A stretch of DNA of 64,000 bases from Candidatus Nitrosopumilus sp. (GCA_016125975.1 JAEFCZ010000042.1:1-64000), one strand, 5' to 3'; shown: positions 50,563-61,051, numbered from the stretch's first letter. The notes: generated from the sequence alone by a model not told the origin. Numbers and translations: made by a program.

Positions 50563-50769
50563 TTGTATGATGTTATTACAATATGGATTGATAAAAGAAA
50601 GAATTGTTCAACTTCATTGGCAACAGTCAATGTCACATTAGAGCGATCATATATAATTTTCAATGAATTTTTAGAAAATTTGAAAAAATTTGAAAGTTTT
50701 ACAGAAATCAAATTTCTTCAAAGAAAAAAACTAGAAAATTTTGAATATGAAGGTAAGAATGAAGATTAG
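50563..50769 (+). CDS. Possible small protein (68 aa), maybe frameshifted at its start
   Basis: TTG 50563 encodes MYDVITIWIDKRKNCSTSLA and continues VNVTLERSYIIFNEFLENLK, a plausible soluble protein. A GTG at 50546 in another frame gives VTAQLL before the sequence LCMMLLQYG. Joining VTAQLL to YDVITIWID would need a one-base shift near 50563, so the start is unclear. Family unknown. Confidence 0.4.
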   Translation: MYDVITIWIDKRKNCSTSLATVNVTLERSYIIFNEFLENLKKFESFTEIKFLQRKKLENFEYEGKNED

Positions 50770-50803
50770 ATTTATTTACCTTGTAGAAAGTCTCTGATCA
50801 ACT

Positions 50804-51721
50804 ATGGCAGGTATAGATAAAGCTGCAATTGGATTTTCAATCGCAATTGTAGCAATTGGAGTTGCATTTGCTATGTATGGCGATGCAGCTCAAAATGCCG
50901 GACCCAGTGTTTCTGCTCCAGCTGTAACATCTACAGCACCTGAGCCAGTAATGGATGAACCAAAGGCAGATCCTGAAAAACCAACGAAAGTTGGTTGGGA
51001 GAGAGCCACATCTGTACAAGACCCAGGTATGGGACATGAATCACACCAACTTGCAGTGCTATTAGCACCAAGTGAGAATATCTATTCAGGTACACTTCTC
51101 TATGATGCATCTGAAAATATTCAGCTAGTTACACTTAGAGGACCAATCGGAGCTGATGAAAAACCAGCAAAGACTTGGACACCAGACGGTGAAACAATCT
51201 TTGAATTAACATTTGTTGATCCAAAGAATACAAAAGGTGAATGGGAATTTTCCGGTAATGCTTTAGCAGTTCACACAATGTACACCAACACATTTGTAGT
51301 TGATTACAAAATCCTAGACCTCACAGAAACAGAGGCTATGATGGAAGAAAAAACTGTAGAACTTGAGGAAGAAGTATCTATGGAAGAAACAACTCCAGTT
51401 ATGGAAGAACCAGCAGGTCCAATGACTCATACAGTTGACATGCCAGTAGGTACTTCAGTTCCAGGATGTGAAGAAACTAACAAATGTTACATTCCAGCAA
51501 ACATTTCAATTAATGCTGGAGATACAGTAGAATGGATTAACTCAGACACCGCCGCACATACAGTAACTGGAGGTAGTCCAGCAGAGGGTCCATCTGGTGT
51601 CTTTGACAGCAGTTTAGTTATGGGTGCAGCATCTTATTCATTCACATTTGAAGATGCAGGAAACTATGACTACTTCTGTATGGTACATCCTTGGATGGTC
51701 GGTACTGTTACAGTGAACTAA
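50804..51721 (+). CDS. Membrane-anchored cupredoxin (plastocyanin-like) protein
   Basis: The 305-aa protein has an N-terminal anchor (about 8-25), a Pro/Glu-rich linker, a beta-rich region (about 65-170) and a C-terminal blue-copper domain. The copper ligands are His in DTAAHTVTGG, and Cys, His and Met in DYFCMVHPWMVG, the standard type 1 site. A Cys pair (PGCEETNKCY) is also present. Such proteins are abundant in ammonia-oxidising archaea and are thought to carry electrons in the pseudoperiplasm, a role inferred here. TATA-like GATTTATTTACC at 50767-50778. Confidence 0.93.
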   Translation: MAGIDKAAIGFSIAIVAIGVAFAMYGDAAQNAGPSVSAPAVTSTAPEPVMDEPKADPEKPTKVGWERATSVQDPGMGHESHQLAVLLAPSENIYSGTLLYDASENIQLVTLRGPIGADEKPAKTWTPDGETIFELTFVDPKNTKGEWEFSGNALAVHTMYTNTFVVDYKILDLTETEAMMEEKTVELEEEVSMEETTPVMEEPAGPMTHTVDMPVGTSVPGCEETNKCYIPANISINAGDTVEWINSDTAAHTVTGGSPAEGPSGVFDSSLVMGAASYSFTFEDAGNYDYFCMVHPWMVGTVTVN

Positions 51722-51742
51722 ACCAAAATTTTTTCTTTTTTC

Positions 51743-53329
51743 TTATTTTATCTGATTTTTACGAATTGTTCTATTGTATACCACTCCAAATCTATGAGTT
51801 TCATCTCTAGCATGTTGTAAAATTTTCAAAGAAGGTTTACTCTTTGCAATAACAATAGGTTTTTTGGTTTTTGGAACATAGACTTCTTCGTTCTCTTTTG
51901 CAAGAGAAATACAAGGAAGATTCAATCCAAGTGACTGTAAAGATTTGGTAGCAGCACTAAGTTGGCCTTTACCACCATCAATTACTATCAAATCAGGCAA
52001 TTCAGAATTCTCTTCAAGTAACCTATAGTACCTGCGTTGGATTACTTCTCCAATCATAGCAAAGTCATCTCTGCCAGACACTGTTTTGATTTTGAATTTT
52101 CTGTATCCAGATTTATTTGGTTTTCCATTAACAAATCGAGCCATAGAACCAACTGCGAAGTCTTCACCATGATTAGAGATATCAAAGCATTCAATGATAT
52201 TTGGAATTTCAGGAAGATGCAGAATTTCTTTTAGTTCTACGAGCCCAGGGTCTCCTCCTTTAGTATGAATAAGTTTGATATTTTTTAGAATCAAATTCAC
52301 GATATTTTTTTTCTTGCCTTTTGTAGGAGCAGAGATTTTTACAGAAAAACCAGCTTGCTTTGAGAGTAATGATTCCAAGAGTTTCTGATTTTCAGGAATC
52401 TCACTTACAATGATATGCTTTGGAATTTTATGTGTTGAATAATACTGATAGAGAAAATTTGAAAACGAATTATCACCAACCAAATCAAAAAAGAATTTGT
52501 CACTATCTCGAATTACACCATTAATCATTCTAAAATTCATCACAGTTGCAGATTGTTCTTGAATTCCAATTCCAAAGTATTCTTCATCAGAATTTTCAAT
52601 ATATTCCATTTTCTGTTTTGTTTGAAGACTACCTAATCGTATCAGAGTATCACGAATGTCTTTTGCACGTTCAAATTGTTGTAGTTCAGCAGCCTGATGC
52701 ATATCTTCTTCTAATTTTTTAGTAAAAATTTTTGTCTGGTTTTTTCCTTTGAGAATTTCTTCTAATGAAGCCACATGTTTAGGATATCTATCCTGAGCAT
52801 CTTTGAACTCACATGGGCCTTCACAATTTCCCAAGTGGTATTCAAGACATACTTTTTTTGGTAATGTTTTACAAATTCTAATTTGAAATGCCTTACGTAA
52901 TGCACCAATAGTAAGTAATTTGGAACTACCTTGAGTAAAGGGACCAAAAATTTTTCCTTTGCCAAGAAATTTTCCATCTTTAGTACGTCTTGCAACTAAT
53001 AATCTAGGATATTTTTCATCAGATATTCTAAGGTAGGTATATCGTTGTTGATCTTTTAATTCGATATTAAATCTAGGACGGTATTTTTTGATCATGTTTG
53101 ATTCTAAAAGAAATGCTTCACTTTCATTATCAGTCAGAACAAATTCAATATCAGAAATGTTTTGAACAAGTTTTTGAGTTTTATAATTTTGATTTTTTAG
53201 AAAATATGACTTTACACGTTTTTTGAGATTCTTTGCTTTACCAATGTAAATTATTTTTCCATCAGAATCTTTCATCAAATAAATTCCAGGATCAGTGGGA
53301 ACAGTAATCTTTGAAATATCAAAAGTCAT
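51743..53329 (-). CDS. uvrC: UvrC excinuclease subunit, lacking C-terminal HhH domain
   Basis: UvrC makes both incisions in bacterial-type nucleotide excision repair. The N-terminal GIY-YIG domain reads DPGIYLMKDSDGKIIYIGKA (about 13-32). The middle Cys-rich segment is CKTLPKKVCLEYHLGNCEGPC, then a UVR motif, and the RNase H-like endonuclease domain has IECFDISNHGEDFAVGSMAR and VIDGGKGQLSAA. It ends at FGVVYNRTIRKNQIK after 528 aa; E. coli UvrC (about 610) continues with a tandem HhH domain that is absent here. It is the last gene of uvrB-uvrA-uvrC and overlaps uvrA by 4 bp. Confidence 0.92.
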   Translation of the reverse strand: MTFDISKITVPTDPGIYLMKDSDGKIIYIGKAKNLKKRVKSYFLKNQNYKTQKLVQNISDIEFVLTDNESEAFLLESNMIKKYRPRFNIELKDQQRYTYLRISDEKYPRLLVARRTKDGKFLGKGKIFGPFTQGSSKLLTIGALRKAFQIRICKTLPKKVCLEYHLGNCEGPCEFKDAQDRYPKHVASLEEILKGKNQTKIFTKKLEEDMHQAAELQQFERAKDIRDTLIRLGSLQTKQKMEYIENSDEEYFGIGIQEQSATVMNFRMINGVIRDSDKFFFDLVGDNSFSNFLYQYYSTHKIPKHIIVSEIPENQKLLESLLSKQAGFSVKISAPTKGKKKNIVNLILKNIKLIHTKGGDPGLVELKEILHLPEIPNIIECFDISNHGEDFAVGSMARFVNGKPNKSGYRKFKIKTVSGRDDFAMIGEVIQRRYYRLLEENSELPDLIVIDGGKGQLSAATKSLQSLGLNLPCISLAKENEEVYVPKTKKPIVIAKSKPSLKILQHARDETHRFGVVYNRTIRKNQIK

Positions 53330-56145
53330 TTTTTAACTAGTTTCTTTAGATATTTCCCAGTATAACTGCCAGGAGCTTTTGCAATGTCTTTTGGTGTACC
53401 TGTAGCAACAATTCTACCACCTTCATCACCACCTTCAGGACCTAAATCAATTATCCAATCAGAATTTTTTATGACATCCATATTATGTTCAATTACCACT
53501 ACAGTATTTCCAAGATTGGTCAGTCTATTTAGAACATCTAACAATTTTTGAACATCTGCAAAATGAAGTCCAGTTGTAGGCTCATCTAGAATATACATGG
53601 TTTTTCCAGTGCCTCGTTTTGATAATTCTGAGGCTAGTTTTACTCTTTGAGCCTCACCACCGGACAATGTAGTTGAAGATTGTCCAAGTTTGATATATCC
53701 CAATCCAACATCATAGATTGTTTGTAATTTTCTTTTTATTGCAGGAACATTTTCAAAGAAATTCAGAGCTTCATATACAGTCATGTCTAAAACGTCTGAG
53801 ATATTTTTTCCTTTGTATAGAACAGATAAAGTTTCAGAATTGTATCGCTTTCCTTTGCATTCATCACATTTTACATAAACATCAGAGAGAAATTGCATTT
53901 CAATTTGTTTTACTCCATCACCGTCACATGCAAAACATCTTCCATCAGCAACATTAAATGAAAATTGTCCAGGAGCATATCCGCGTTCTTTTGATAATTC
54001 AGTATTTGCATACAATTCTCTAATTGGGGTAAATGCACCAATGTATGTGGCAGGATTTGATCTAGGAGTTCTTCCAATTGGAGATTGATCAATTGCTATA
54101 ACCTTATCAATATTTTCCAAACCTACAATCTTTTTGTGATTTCCAGGTTTTACATTGGATTTGTAAAAGTGATTCTCTAGGGCTTTGAGTAAAATGTCAT
54201 TAATCAAAGTAGATTTACCAGAACCTGAAACACCAGTAATTGAAACAAAAAGACCCAAAGGAATTTCCACATCAATGTCTTTGAGATTATTTTCTGATGC
54301 TTTTTGTACAACAAGAGAGCCAGAATTGTTTCGGATTTTGTCTTCCAACATGATCAATGAATTATCTTTAAGATAATCACCAGTGACAGATTTGTGACCA
54401 TTGAGAATTTGTTTAACAGTTCCCTCAAAAACAACACTTCCGCCATTTACACCTGCACCTGGACCCAAATCTACCATCCAGTCTGAATTTCGTATAACTT
54501 CTTCGTCATGCTCTACTACAATGACAGTATTTCCAAGATTTCGTAGTTTATTTAGCGTTTTAATTAATCTGGCATTATCTCTTTGATGAAGACCAATGGT
54601 GGGTTCATCCAGCACATACAAGACACCAGTAAGATTAGAGCCAATTTGAGTGGCTAGTCGAATTCTTTGAGATTCACCACCAGACAATGTTGAACTTAAT
54701 CTGTTCAAAGTAAGATAATTCAAACCAACATTCATTAAAAATTCAAGTCGTTCTTTGATTTCTTTTAGTACATCTCTTGCAATGTATTGTTCATTTTCAG
54801 TTAATTTCAATGTGGAAAAGAAATCATAACAATGATCAATTGATAAATCACAAACATCCATGATTCCTTTATTATTAATTTTTACCGCAAGAGATTCAGG
54901 TTTTAGTTTTTTACCATCACATGCATTACATGGAGTATCTCTCATGAATTGTTTTAGCCATTCACGTTTTGATTCAGAATCAGTCTCCATAAAAACACGT
55001 TGAAGATTAGATAATACCCCTTCAAAGGCATTAGTGTATTGCCATGAAGAGTCACCAGACTTTGAACGGTAGTTAAAATCGATCAAGTCATCAGTACCAT
55101 ACAAAATAATTTGAAGATGCTTTGATTTTATTTTGTTTATTGGAGTCATCAAATCAAAACCAAACTTTTTTCCAACTGCCCTTAATGCCTGTCTTCTAAA
55201 TGAAGAAAATCGTCCACTCCAAGGAACAATTGCACCATCCAAAATAGATTTTGTTTTATCAGGTATCACTAAATCAGGATCAAACTCCATTTTAACACCA
55301 AGACCATTACATTCTTTACACAAACCAAATGGGGAGTTGAATGAAAAATTCCTTGGCTCTAATTCACCGACAGTCAATCCGCAGTAAGGACAAGCATTGT
55401 TTTGTGAAAATATTTTTTCAGATTTTTCTGATGCAATCATCACATCTCCTTTTGATGCCTTGATAGCAGTATGAATAGCCTCAAACAATCTTGAGCGTTC
55501 TGATTTTTCAGTAGTGATTCTGTCAACTACAATCTCAATATTGTGCCATTTTTGCCTATCAAGTGGAGGAATATCCTCATCTAGGCTCAAAATTTCACTA
55601 TTTAGGCGTATTCTAGAATAACCATCTTTTTTGATTTGTTCAAATAATTTCTCATAGGTTCCTTTTTTTCTTTGAATGATAGGCGATAAAACCAGGATTT
55701 TTTTTCCGGAGAATTCCCTTAGTACAGAATCACAAATAGTTTCTACAGACTGGGTAGATATTTTTCGTCCACAATTAGTACAATAAGATATACCAATTCT
55801 TGCATAAAGCAGTCTCATGTAATCATAAATTTCAGTAGTAGTTCCAACTGTAGAACGAGGGTTTTTACTAGTTGTCTTTTGTTGAATTGAGATTGCAGGT
55901 GATAGTCCTTCAATAGAATCAACATCAGGTTTATCCATCATCTCTAGAAATTGACGGGCATATGCAGAAAGAGATTCAACATATCGTCTCTGACCTTCAG
56001 CATAGATGGTATCAAAGGCCAAAGTAGATTTTCCAGAACCAGACAATCCACTAATTACAATTAGTTTATTTTTTGGAATATCAATGTCAATGTTTTTAAG
56101 ATTATGATGATGTGCACCACGAATTTTTAATTTATCTTCGGTCAT
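53326..56145 (-). CDS. uvrA: UvrA excinuclease subunit
   Basis: The 939-aa damage-recognition ATPase has two ABC modules. Module 1: Walker [11 protein letters not shown] (about 33-42), signature [16 protein letters not shown]. Module 2: [10 protein letters not shown], signature [16 protein letters not shown]. Zinc fingers: CPYCG ... CKEC and CFACDGDG ... CDECKGK. The UvrB-interaction region is about 125-250. Length and order are typical of bacterial UvrA. The start is ATG 56145. It overlaps uvrB by 14 bp and uvrC by 4 bp, so translation is coupled. Confidence 0.97.
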   Translation of the reverse strand: MTEDKLKIRGAHHHNLKNIDIDIPKNKLIVISGLSGSGKSTLAFDTIYAEGQRRYVESLSAYARQFLEMMDKPDVDSIEGLSPAISIQQKTTSKNPRSTVGTTTEIYDYMRLLYARIGISYCTNCGRKISTQSVETICDSVLREFSGKKILVLSPIIQRKKGTYEKLFEQIKKDGYSRIRLNSEILSLDEDIPPLDRQKWHNIEIVVDRITTEKSERSRLFEAIHTAIKASKGDVMIASEKSEKIFSQNNACPYCGLTVGELEPRNFSFNSPFGLCKECNGLGVKMEFDPDLVIPDKTKSILDGAIVPWSGRFSSFRRQALRAVGKKFGFDLMTPINKIKSKHLQIILYGTDDLIDFNYRSKSGDSSWQYTNAFEGVLSNLQRVFMETDSESKREWLKQFMRDTPCNACDGKKLKPESLAVKINNKGIMDVCDLSIDHCYDFFSTLKLTENEQYIARDVLKEIKERLEFLMNVGLNYLTLNRLSSTLSGGESQRIRLATQIGSNLTGVLYVLDEPTIGLHQRDNARLIKTLNKLRNLGNTVIVVEHDEEVIRNSDWMVDLGPGAGVNGGSVVFEGTVKQILNGHKSVTGDYLKDNSLIMLEDKIRNNSGSLVVQKASENNLKDIDVEIPLGLFVSITGVSGSGKSTLINDILLKALENHFYKSNVKPGNHKKIVGLENIDKVIAIDQSPIGRTPRSNPATYIGAFTPIRELYANTELSKERGYAPGQFSFNVADGRCFACDGDGVKQIEMQFLSDVYVKCDECKGKRYNSETLSVLYKGKNISDVLDMTVYEALNFFENVPAIKRKLQTIYDVGLGYIKLGQSSTTLSGGEAQRVKLASELSKRGTGKTMYILDEPTTGLHFADVQKLLDVLNRLTNLGNTVVVIEHNMDVIKNSDWIIDLGPEGGDEGGRIVATGTPKDIAKAPGSYTGKYLKKLVKK

Positions 56146-58093
56146 TTTTTATTTCAATCTCCTTTTCTAGTCTTTTTATTCTATCTCTACATTCAATTGC
56201 ACGTTCAAAATCTAAATCTTCAGAATATTTTTTCATCTGAGCTTCTAAATCGATAATATCAGTAGCAATATCATGAGTTGATTTTAATTTTGAATCATCA
56301 AGTGTTGTAACTTGTTCTGGAACAGACTTGATAATTGTTTTTGGAGTTATGCCATAATCTTTGTTGTATTGAATTTGTTTTTCTCTACGACGCTTTGTTT
56401 CACTCATTGCATTTTTCATTGATTGGGTAGTAGTATCAGCATACATGACGACATTTCCATTTTCATTTCTTGCAGCCCTACCAAAAGTTTGAATCAAACT
56501 GGTAAAATTCCTAAGAAATCCTTCCTTATCAGCATCCAATATTGCAACAAGAGATACCTCTGGAATATCCAATCCTTCCCTTAGCAAATTAATTCCAACT
56601 AGAACATCAAATTCTCCCAGACGTAATTGCCTGATTAACTCAGTTCTCTGTAATCCTTCAATTTCAGAGTGCATATATCGTACACGAACTTGTTTTTTTG
56701 AGAGATATTCAGCCAGATCTTCAGCCATCCTTTTAGTCAGAGTAGTGACTAAAACACGCTCAGATTTTGCTACTTTTTTATTGATTTCTTCGATCAAGTC
56801 ATCCATTTGGTTTTTTGTAGGTCTAATCTCGACTTTAGGGTCCAATAATCCAGTTGGTCTTACTAGTTGTTCAGCAATATGAGATGAGATTTTCTTTTCA
56901 TATTCAGCAGGAGTTGCTGAAACAAAGATTGTGTTTTGAATGTATTTTTCAAATTCTTCAAATTTTAGCGGACGATTATCATATGCACTTGGCAGCCTAA
57001 ATCCATATGTGACTAGTTCTTTTTTTCTAGAATGATCACCTTTGTACATTCCATGTAGTTGTGGTAACGTAACATGGGATTCATCAATTACTAACAAATA
57101 ATCATCACCAAAAAAATCCATCAGACAAAATGCTTTTTCACCAGCCTTTCGTCCATCAAAGTGTCTAGAATAGTTTTCAATACCAGAACAATACCCTAAT
57201 TCTTCAATCATTTCCAAATCATACTTTGTTCTCATCTCTAGTCTCTGTTTTTCTAATTCATTTAATTCAGGTAATCGTTTCTTGAGTTCATCTTTAATTG
57301 ATTGTACTGCTTTTTTTCTAACATCTTTTGCAATAAGATAATGTTTTGCAGGGAAAATTTTCATTTGGTCAATCTTCTTTTTTTCTTTTAGCGAAACATG
57401 ATCAAGTAAAGAAATCTTTTCTACTTCATCACCAAACATAGAAATTCTTACAAGATCTTCAGAATATGCAGGAGTAATGTCAATTGTATCGCCCTTTACT
57501 CTAAAGTTTCCGGGAGCTACTTCAGTATCATTTCTCTCATATCGTGCATCAACTAGTTGTCTAATGAGTTCGTTTCGTTTAATTTCATCACCTGCATTAA
57601 TTATAATTGCTAAATCTTCCCAATCTTTGGGATTACCAAGAGAGTAGATACATGAAACAGTAGAGACAATTATTGTAGGCTCACCTGAGAGCAACATTGC
57701 AGTTGCCTCTAGTCTTAATTTTTCAATTTTTTCATTTATCTGAGTGTCTTTTTCGATGTAAGTATCAGTTTGAGGAAGATAACTTTCAGGTTGATAATAG
57801 TCATAATACGATACAAAATATCCAACATTATTTTTTGGAAAGAATTGTTTTAGTTCTGAGTATAGTTGAGCTGCAAGTGTTTTGTTATGAGATATGACCA
57901 GAGTGTTTTTTCCGGTTCTTGCAATAACATTTGCAACAGAGAATGTCTTTCCACTACCAGTTACACCCAACAATGTTTGAACGGTCTTGTTTTTGACTCC
58001 CTTGACTAGTGTATCAATTGCTTGAGGTTGATCACCTGTAGGGGCATATTCAGATGCTAATTCAAATTGAGTTATTTGTTCCAACAGGTACAA
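56132..58093 (-). CDS. uvrB: UvrB excinuclease subunit
   Basis: The 653-aa helicase-like protein verifies damage and loads UvrC. Walker A is GVTGSGKTFSVANV (about 43-56); the beta-hairpin region follows (SYYDYYQPESYLPQTDTYIE). Motifs V and VI are GINLLREGLDIPEVSLVAIL and QTFGRAARNENG. The C-terminal UVR domain (about 615-648) binds UvrC. The start is TTG 58093; TTG 58084 is an alternative. It is first in the operon. Confidence 0.97.
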   Translation of the reverse strand: MYLLEQITQFELASEYAPTGDQPQAIDTLVKGVKNKTVQTLLGVTGSGKTFSVANVIARTGKNTLVISHNKTLAAQLYSELKQFFPKNNVGYFVSYYDYYQPESYLPQTDTYIEKDTQINEKIEKLRLEATAMLLSGEPTIIVSTVSCIYSLGNPKDWEDLAIIINAGDEIKRNELIRQLVDARYERNDTEVAPGNFRVKGDTIDITPAYSEDLVRISMFGDEVEKISLLDHVSLKEKKKIDQMKIFPAKHYLIAKDVRKKAVQSIKDELKKRLPELNELEKQRLEMRTKYDLEMIEELGYCSGIENYSRHFDGRKAGEKAFCLMDFFGDDYLLVIDESHVTLPQLHGMYKGDHSRKKELVTYGFRLPSAYDNRPLKFEEFEKYIQNTIFVSATPAEYEKKISSHIAEQLVRPTGLLDPKVEIRPTKNQMDDLIEEINKKVAKSERVLVTTLTKRMAEDLAEYLSKKQVRVRYMHSEIEGLQRTELIRQLRLGEFDVLVGINLLREGLDIPEVSLVAILDADKEGFLRNFTSLIQTFGRAARNENGNVVMYADTTTQSMKNAMSETKRRREKQIQYNKDYGITPKTIIKSVPEQVTTLDDSKLKSTHDIATDIIDLEAQMKKYSEDLDFERAIECRDRIKRLEKEIEIKNDRR

Positions 58094-58133
58094 TCCCCAA
58101 AAACTGAATTTAAAGCAATGGTGATATCAAAAA

Positions 58134-58757
58134 CTACCAAACAGGTTCATCGATCATTTTTAGGCCATCAGTGGTTTCCTCAAAGCCCATAATTTTCAAA
58201 GTTTCCTTAGATGTAGGAGAATTTCTTTCTAGAATTTTTTGTGCTAAAATTTGTCTAGAATAAGAGCGTAATTGCTGACCAATTTTGTATTTTCCTTTAA
58301 TTGATTCAGGAATCACCTTGATAACTGCAACCTCGTCCAATACTAGATCATTATTTTGTATTGGAATGTAATTGCCTTCAGGTTGATACTTTTTCATTAG
58401 TTCATTAAGTCCAAGAGCCTTTTCATCATCATCGTCAACAAAAACTGCTTTTCCTTTGATTACCACACTGATGTACAAAGTATCTGCTTGAGATGCATCA
58501 GTAGGATGTGAAAAATATGAAGGTAAAAATTCCAATTCTCTATCTACTTCAAATCCGACTTTGTTGTTTCTTGAAATATTATCTAATTTTTCGCCACTAG
58601 TATACGAATGCATGTAAATTGAATCATCAACAAATGCAAAATTCATAGGAATGATTTGAGGGTAACCATTCTCATCAATGCTTGCTATACGGCCAACGTG
58701 TTCTTCAGAAAGAAATTCTTTTATTTTTTCATAGGACTTTATTTCAAGACGCCCCAC
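58134..58757 (-). CDS. Pyridoxamine 5'-phosphate oxidase-family protein (207 aa)
   Basis: This flavin-binding split-barrel protein contains HVGRIASIDENGYPQIIPMN (about 20-39) and IYMHSYTSGEKLDNISRNNK, then VGFEVDRELEFLPSYFSHPT. The C-terminal extension (about 140-207) has SYSRQILAQKILERNSPTSK. Family members reduce or oxidise small molecules using FMN or F420, or degrade haem; the substrate is unknown. It lies 40 bp upstream of uvrB and could share a transcript. Confidence 0.8.
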   Translation of the reverse strand: MGRLEIKSYEKIKEFLSEEHVGRIASIDENGYPQIIPMNFAFVDDSIYMHSYTSGEKLDNISRNNKVGFEVDRELEFLPSYFSHPTDASQADTLYISVVIKGKAVFVDDDDEKALGLNELMKKYQPEGNYIPIQNNDLVLDEVAVIKVIPESIKGKYKIGQQLRSYSRQILAQKILERNSPTSKETLKIMGFEETTDGLKMIDEPVW

Positions 58758-58826
58758 TAGTTTCAGATCAGTTGTGATTTGTGAATTGATCTAATAAACT
58801 TAATGTAACAAAATATACAAAAAACT

Positions 58827-59045
58827 ATGCGTGACCCATATCTTGACGAATTAAAAAGTGAATTCAATAAATACACAAATGATTTAAAAAAATTAAAAAA
58901 GAAACTTCTAAAAACAGATTCATCACAAGAACAAGAAAAAATGATCAGACAAATAGACAATATTGCAAAACAAATGGAGAATAATCAAAAACAGTCTGCA
59001 AAGGTCACAAAATCAAGAATTAAGGAAAGACGGTTAAAAAAATAA
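58827..59045 (+). CDS. Small coiled-coil protein (72 aa)
   Basis: The whole protein is one charged coiled coil (MRDPYLDELKSEFNKYTNDL, then KQMENNQKQSAKVTKSRIK), ending in a basic tail (KERRLKK). Such proteins may bind nucleic acid or oligomerise. ATG 58827 is the obvious start. Family unknown. Confidence 0.6.
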   Translation: MRDPYLDELKSEFNKYTNDLKKLKKKLLKTDSSQEQEKMIRQIDNIAKQMENNQKQSAKVTKSRIKERRLKK

Positions 59046-59046
59046 T

Positions 59047-59136
59047 CTAATCTTCTTTGTCAAGTTCTTGTGCCAATGCCTTGATTTCTAAAATTCTACA
59101 AGACAGTTCATTGCATTCAGTTTCATAGTTGCCCAT
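59047..59136 (-). CDS. Very small protein (29 aa)
   Basis: ATG 59136 to TAG 59047 encodes MGNYETECNELSCRILEIKA, then LAQELDKED: one amphipathic helix with two Cys. It is too short to judge by composition. It sits between two genes on the opposite strand. Function unknown; low confidence. Confidence 0.35.
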   Translation of the reverse strand: MGNYETECNELSCRILEIKALAQELDKED

Positions 59137-59231
59137 ATTAATAAATTACAAAAAATATCAAAAAAATACAAACGTCCTAAAACTTGACTTTATTCATCCA
59201 ATTTTTTTAATTAAATAAAATCACTTAATTT

Positions 59232-59672
59232 ATGATAAATTCTACAAGAATTATGGTCGAGTTTGATGAAGAGCGAGAAGAAGCTACCAATCAAGTATTG
59301 GATTTACTTGAAGAGTGGGGAACAGAATCAAAGTTCATCTGGTTTAGAGAACTACATAGAATCACAAACATTGACAAAGGATTACTACGAAACATCCTCA
59401 ATGAATTAAAAAAATCAAAAGAAATCAAAGAGATGCATGGGACAAATAATAGAATATTTTTCTGTCTTCGAAAGTATTACATCAAATGCAGGGATGTTGA
59501 ATTTAGATTCAAAGGAAAAGAAATAATGCTCAGAGATGGAAGCAAGACCAAAATTATTGCAGGTGCAACAAAGGCAACTGAGCGTACAAGAAAAAGATTA
59601 GAAAAACAGAGAAACAAACGTAGAGCAAAATCATTTACAAAAGCAAAAAACAAGAGACCGCACAAATCATAA
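59232..59672 (+). CDS. Winged-helix-like protein with basic tail (146 aa)
   Basis: The N-terminal 80 residues look like a winged helix: QVLDLLEEWGTESKFIWFRE, LRNILNELKKSKEIKEMHG and NNRIFFCLRKYYIK. A second part follows (DVEFRFKGKEIMLRDGSKTK), and the tail (about 117-146) is strongly basic (RTRKRLEKQRNKRRAKSFT). It probably binds nucleic acid; no family is recognised. Its end overlaps the opposite gene by 6 bp. Confidence 0.65.
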   Translation: MINSTRIMVEFDEEREEATNQVLDLLEEWGTESKFIWFRELHRITNIDKGLLRNILNELKKSKEIKEMHGTNNRIFFCLRKYYIKCRDVEFRFKGKEIMLRDGSKTKIIAGATKATERTRKRLEKQRNKRRAKSFTKAKNKRPHKS

Positions 59673-59912
59673 GGAATCTTCTGCTTGTCTTCTTGCAAAA
59701 TTAGATTCTGCTCGTTTTAGTTTTGCAGACTCAGCAACATCTTCAGTCATATCATAGAGTTCGTGAAGTTGCATATCAGGACTCAGTACATCTTCTTTTT
59801 CATCTTCTAGTTCAAGTTCCAAATTTGCCAGAATTTCTACATTTTCTTCTAAAATGTCAAGGCATTTTTTTACAGATTCAGGAAGGTCGTCATCCATCAC
59901 ATATTGTAACAA
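59667..59912 (-). CDS. Conserved hypothetical helical protein (81 aa)
   Basis: This acidic all-helical protein contains MDDDLPESVKKCLDILEENV, then DMQLHELYDMTEDVAESAKL and a final basic helix. I do not recognise a named family. ATG 59912 begins MLQYVMDDDLPES; an internal ATG at 59897 (MDDDLPES) is also possible. Its end overlaps the convergent winged-helix gene by 6 bp. Confidence 0.6.
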   Translation of the reverse strand: MLQYVMDDDLPESVKKCLDILEENVEILANLELELEDEKEDVLSPDMQLHELYDMTEDVAESAKLKRAESNFARRQAEDSL

Positions 59913-59956
59913 ATAGTAAAGTAAATGATTTTCTGTATGTTATAGAATAGAACGCC

Positions 59957-61051
59957 TTATTGTTTGGCTTTTTCTCTCAAGGCAGGCATTACATGACTGG
60001 CAAATTTGTCAATAGAGCCAAAGTAATTCTTACCCCAGAATCTAATCACAAAGTGATTGACACCTGCATCCATGAATCTTTCAAATGTAGGAATGATGTC
60101 ATCAGGAGTTCCAACTGCAGTTGAAGAACGTGCAACTGGTTCAGGAATTTTAGTAGCTGCTTCTCTCATCTTTACAATCCAATCTTGATTAGACATTGAA
60201 TATTCTGTAAAGTATTTTCTAAAGTCAAAGCCTTCAATTTCTTTTAGACCATGAACACGAAGAATTTCTGGTTTAAACAAACTTACTTTGACAGCTTCTT
60301 TCATTCTTGCCCATGACTCTTCTGCATCTTCAGAAAAGTAGACATCAATGTCAAGGGCGTATTGGAAATTATCTTTTTCTTCTTGAGTTCTATTATTTTC
60401 ATCCATGGATACTTGAATTTGTTTTGCATGATCTTCAAAGAGTTCTGGTGTGTAACCAATTGGCAACCAACCATCACCAAGTTTTCCAGTTAATGCAAGT
60501 GTACGTTTACCACCAGATGCCATGTAAGTTGGTGGACGTGGTTTTCTAATTGGAGGCGCTTGTAAACATGCACCTTCAAGTTTGTAATATTTTCCCTCAT
60601 AATCTACGGTGTTATCAGGAGTTGATTCGTATAATGTATGAATAGTTTCAATTTGTTCTTCCCATTTTGAAACTGGTTTTTCAAATGGAATACAAAATTC
60701 TTTTAGATTCTGAGCTTCACCTGCACCAATTCCAAGAATTGCTCTGCCTTTTGAAACTCTATCAAGTGTGATTGCAGCAAGTGCAATGTTTGATGGGTGT
60801 CTTCGGATTGCATCAGTAACACAAGTTCCAAGTTCAACATTGTTTGTAACTGCAGCAATAGCTGAAAGCATAACCCATGGATCCAATACAATAGCATTTT
60901 TCCATTGTGGTACATTGGTGTGATCCATATAGAAAATAGAATCATAGCCAGTTTTGTCAGCAAGCATACATGCAGTTAAGATTTGGTCTTCAGTGTATCC
61001 GGCTCTTGCAACATTTAGACCGTTTTGAATACCAAATTTGAGTTGAGTCAT
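59957..61051 (-). CDS. LLM-class (F420-dependent) oxidoreductase
   Basis: The 364-aa TIM-barrel luciferase-like protein begins MTQLKFGIQNGLNVARAGYT; the open frame extends upstream to 61090, but this start fits the family better. Segments: GYDSIFYMDHTNVPQWKN, then LGTCVTDAIRRHPSNIALAA, and ILGIGAGEAQNLKEFCIPFE. The layout matches F420-dependent enzymes of the methylene-tetrahydromethanopterin reductase/glucose-6-phosphate dehydrogenase type. The substrate is not clear. The C-terminal insertion and length are normal for the family. Confidence 0.88.
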   Translation of the reverse strand: MTQLKFGIQNGLNVARAGYTEDQILTACMLADKTGYDSIFYMDHTNVPQWKNAIVLDPWVMLSAIAAVTNNVELGTCVTDAIRRHPSNIALAAITLDRVSKGRAILGIGAGEAQNLKEFCIPFEKPVSKWEEQIETIHTLYESTPDNTVDYEGKYYKLEGACLQAPPIRKPRPPTYMASGGKRTLALTGKLGDGWLPIGYTPELFEDHAKQIQVSMDENNRTQEEKDNFQYALDIDVYFSEDAEESWARMKEAVKVSLFKPEILRVHGLKEIEGFDFRKYFTEYSMSNQDWIVKMREAATKIPEPVARSSTAVGTPDDIIPTFERFMDAGVNHFVIRFWGKNYFGSIDKFASHVMPALREKAKQ

